Assembly (NCBI GenBank): GCA_029777145.1
Contig: JAKOSS010000154.1
Location: 1-7,216 of the forward strand
Length of the DNA: 7,216 nucleotides
Source of the DNA: Acidobacteriota bacterium
Lineage (GTDB): Bacteria; Acidobacteriota; Blastocatellia; Pyrinomonadales; Pyrinomonadaceae
Direction of reading: 5' to 3'
Shown here: piece by piece, positions 6,597 to 7,216 of the stretch
Numbering within the stretch: position 1 is the first letter of the stretch
Layout of the letters: each line of letters begins with the position of its first letter
Position numbers and translations under genes: made by a program
Notes under the pieces: model-generated
The model's input: the letters and a program-made list of their open reading frames with translations, nothing else
Told to the model about the DNA's origin: nothing
Databases searched by the model: none

Positions 6597-6809
6597 TCAA
6601 ACCTTCATTACGTTCTCAGCTTGCGGGCCCTTCGGGCCGTTCGTAACTTCGAATTCAACTTCCTGTCCCTGAGCGAGGGTTTTGTAACCGTCGCCGCTGA
6701 TCGCGCTGTAATGCACGAAAATATCCTGTTCGCCCGGCTTCTCGATAAATCCGTAGCCCTTGGCGTTGTTAAACCATTTAACCTTACCGGTCGTCTTTGA
6801 CATATCCAT
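6597..6809 (-). CDS. csp: Cold-shock domain protein (CspA family)
   Basis: A small single-domain OB-fold protein that binds single-stranded RNA and DNA and acts as an RNA chaperone, in the cold or as a housekeeping factor. From ATG 6809 it is 70 aa. It has [15 protein letters not shown] (8-22), which includes the surface W12/F13 and RNP1 KGYGFI (17-22), then RNP2 DIFVHYSAI (29-37), and the usual end [19 protein letters not shown]. The frame is open to TTG 6824, but AGGAGGA (6820-6814) sits inside that extension and fits ATG 6809 (4-5 bases) or ATG 6803 (MSKTTG, 10-11 bases); the 6809 start is preferred by spacing, 6803 by family habit. It is monocistronic: terminator at 6532-6560 and its own promoter far upstream at 7063-7091. 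The long leader suggests post-transcriptional control. Identification is firm; whether it is cold-induced cannot be read directly. Confidence 0.95.
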   Translation of the reverse strand: MDMSKTTGKVKWFNNAKGYGFIEKPGEQDIFVHYSAISGDGYKTLAQGQEVEFEVTNGPKGPQAENVMKV

Positions 6810-7056
6810 CAATTCCTCCTGCAAACTTCAGTGAACTAAATCTCGAATCGTTACCGATTCTTCCTTTTCAGGTTTTGGCCGCAAGCATTACAACGAACGC
6901 AAGCAAAAAAACGAAAATCCGTTATCCGAAAAGACAAAAATGCCCAATGGACCAGGATCAGAGAAATGTTCAAAAAACCATTTCCAAAATTAGTCTAAAA
7001 CCTTAAACTGCAAGATTTTTTGGGGATGAAATTTTAGTGTTGTTTTTGTTAGAACG
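6810..7056 (-). promoter_or_regulatory. Long 5' leader of the cold-shock mRNA with GNRA hairpin
   Basis: If transcription starts about 7 bases after the -10 element, the leader is roughly 247 bases and free of genes. It is AU-rich with several U-runs. Near the start codon is a perfect hairpin GAATCG-GTAA-CGATTC (6860-6845 on the minus strand), a 6-bp stem closed by a GNRA tetraloop, 25 bases upstream of the Shine-Dalgarno sequence. Further up, TGCTTGCG occurs twice, 18 bases apart (6905-6898 and 6887-6880). Long structured leaders are known for cspA-type mRNAs, where they control stability and translation with temperature; the same role here is inferred. Confidence 0.5.
6814..6820 (-). promoter_or_regulatory. 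Strong Shine-Dalgarno site of the cold-shock gene
   Basis: AGGAGGA on the minus strand is the best ribosome-binding site in the window. It lies just before ATG 6809 and rules out TTG 6824 as the start, since that codon is upstream of the site. Confidence 0.85.
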
Positions 7057-7062
7057 TGCGGA

Positions 7063-7091
7063 AATTTAGCGAAATTCATGTGCGTTGTCAA
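7063..7091 (-). promoter_or_regulatory. Sigma-70 type promoter of the cold-shock gene
   Basis: On the minus strand a perfect -35 TTGACA (7091-7086) is followed after exactly 17 bases by the -10 TAAATT (7068-7063). It is the strongest promoter-like sequence in the window and points at the cold-shock gene with nothing coding in between. Confidence 0.7.
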
Positions 7092-7216
7092 GACATTTGA
7101 ACCCCGAAACATCAATTTTGACCAATAAATACCGCATCACGGAATCGGCAGGTCAAGCGACCGCAAATTCGAACCTGACGAAGTCTCCAAAATCGGAGCA
7201 AAGCTGAATGCCGATC
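7092..7216. other. Unassigned window end, no gene recognised
   Basis: No recognisable protein is visible. On the minus strand two frames are open from the window edge to TGA at 7155-7153 and at 7139-7137, so the tail of a gene could enter here, but composition does not decide. On the plus strand ATG 7208 is preceded by GGAG (7195-7198) at 9 bases and could be the start of a gene cut off after three codons. Both readings are weak. Confidence 0.2.

Noticed and set aside
7085..7207. 41-codon plus-strand frame ending at TGA 7205
   Set aside because: It starts at TTG within the cold-shock promoter, has low-complexity composition and no ribosome site.

Overview
The window is a stretch of chromosome from a free-living bacterium with moderately high GC content. 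It holds seven protein-coding genes and no sign of phage, transposons, CRISPR or rRNA/tRNA genes. The best guess for the source is an Acidobacteriota member (Blastocatellia/Pyrinomonadaceae type). This rests on the small conserved protein at 6181-6504, on the 14-base CCGATTTTGGATTT tandem repeat translating as KSKIQNRKSKI, and on general protein flavour. It is an inference from memory, not a database result.

Layout. (1) 1-793, + strand: a cation-diffusion-facilitator-like membrane protein with an intact C-terminal two thirds, but no ordinary start codon in its frame. A well-placed ATG with a Shine-Dalgarno sequence lies one base out of frame. (2) 805-3290, - strand: a two-gene fatty-acid unit. 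A TetR-family FadR (YsiA-type) regulator is followed, with a 4-base ATGA overlap, by a long-chain acyl-CoA synthetase. A perfect 18-bp palindrome upstream of the regulator is the likely autoregulatory operator. (3) 3557-4636, + strand: phosphoserine aminotransferase (serC). (4) 4633-6036, - strand: SelA, the PLP enzyme that makes selenocysteinyl-tRNA. serC and selA converge and share the palindrome CTAG as the stop codon of both. (5) 6181-6504, + strand: a 107-aa conserved protein of unknown function. (6) 6597-6809, - strand: a cold-shock-domain protein facing it across a clear bidirectional hairpin terminator. The cold-shock gene has a near-consensus promoter about 250 bases upstream (TTGACA-N17-TAAATT), so it has a long, AU-rich 5' leader like known cold-shock mRNAs. 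The final 125 bases hold no gene I can assign.

How the genes work together. The fadR-fadD pair resembles the Bacillus fadR-lcfA arrangement: the repressor senses long-chain acyl-CoA, and the synthetase makes it. SerC supplies the serine pathway, and SelA acts on serine charged to tRNA(Sec), but the two genes are convergent and not co-transcribed. SelA shows that the organism probably uses selenocysteine, although selB, selC, selD and any selenoprotein lie outside the window. I found no clear novel multi-gene system. The most interesting points are regulatory (the operator, the cold-shock leader), the repeat-extended 5' end of fadR, and the disrupted 5' end of the transporter gene.
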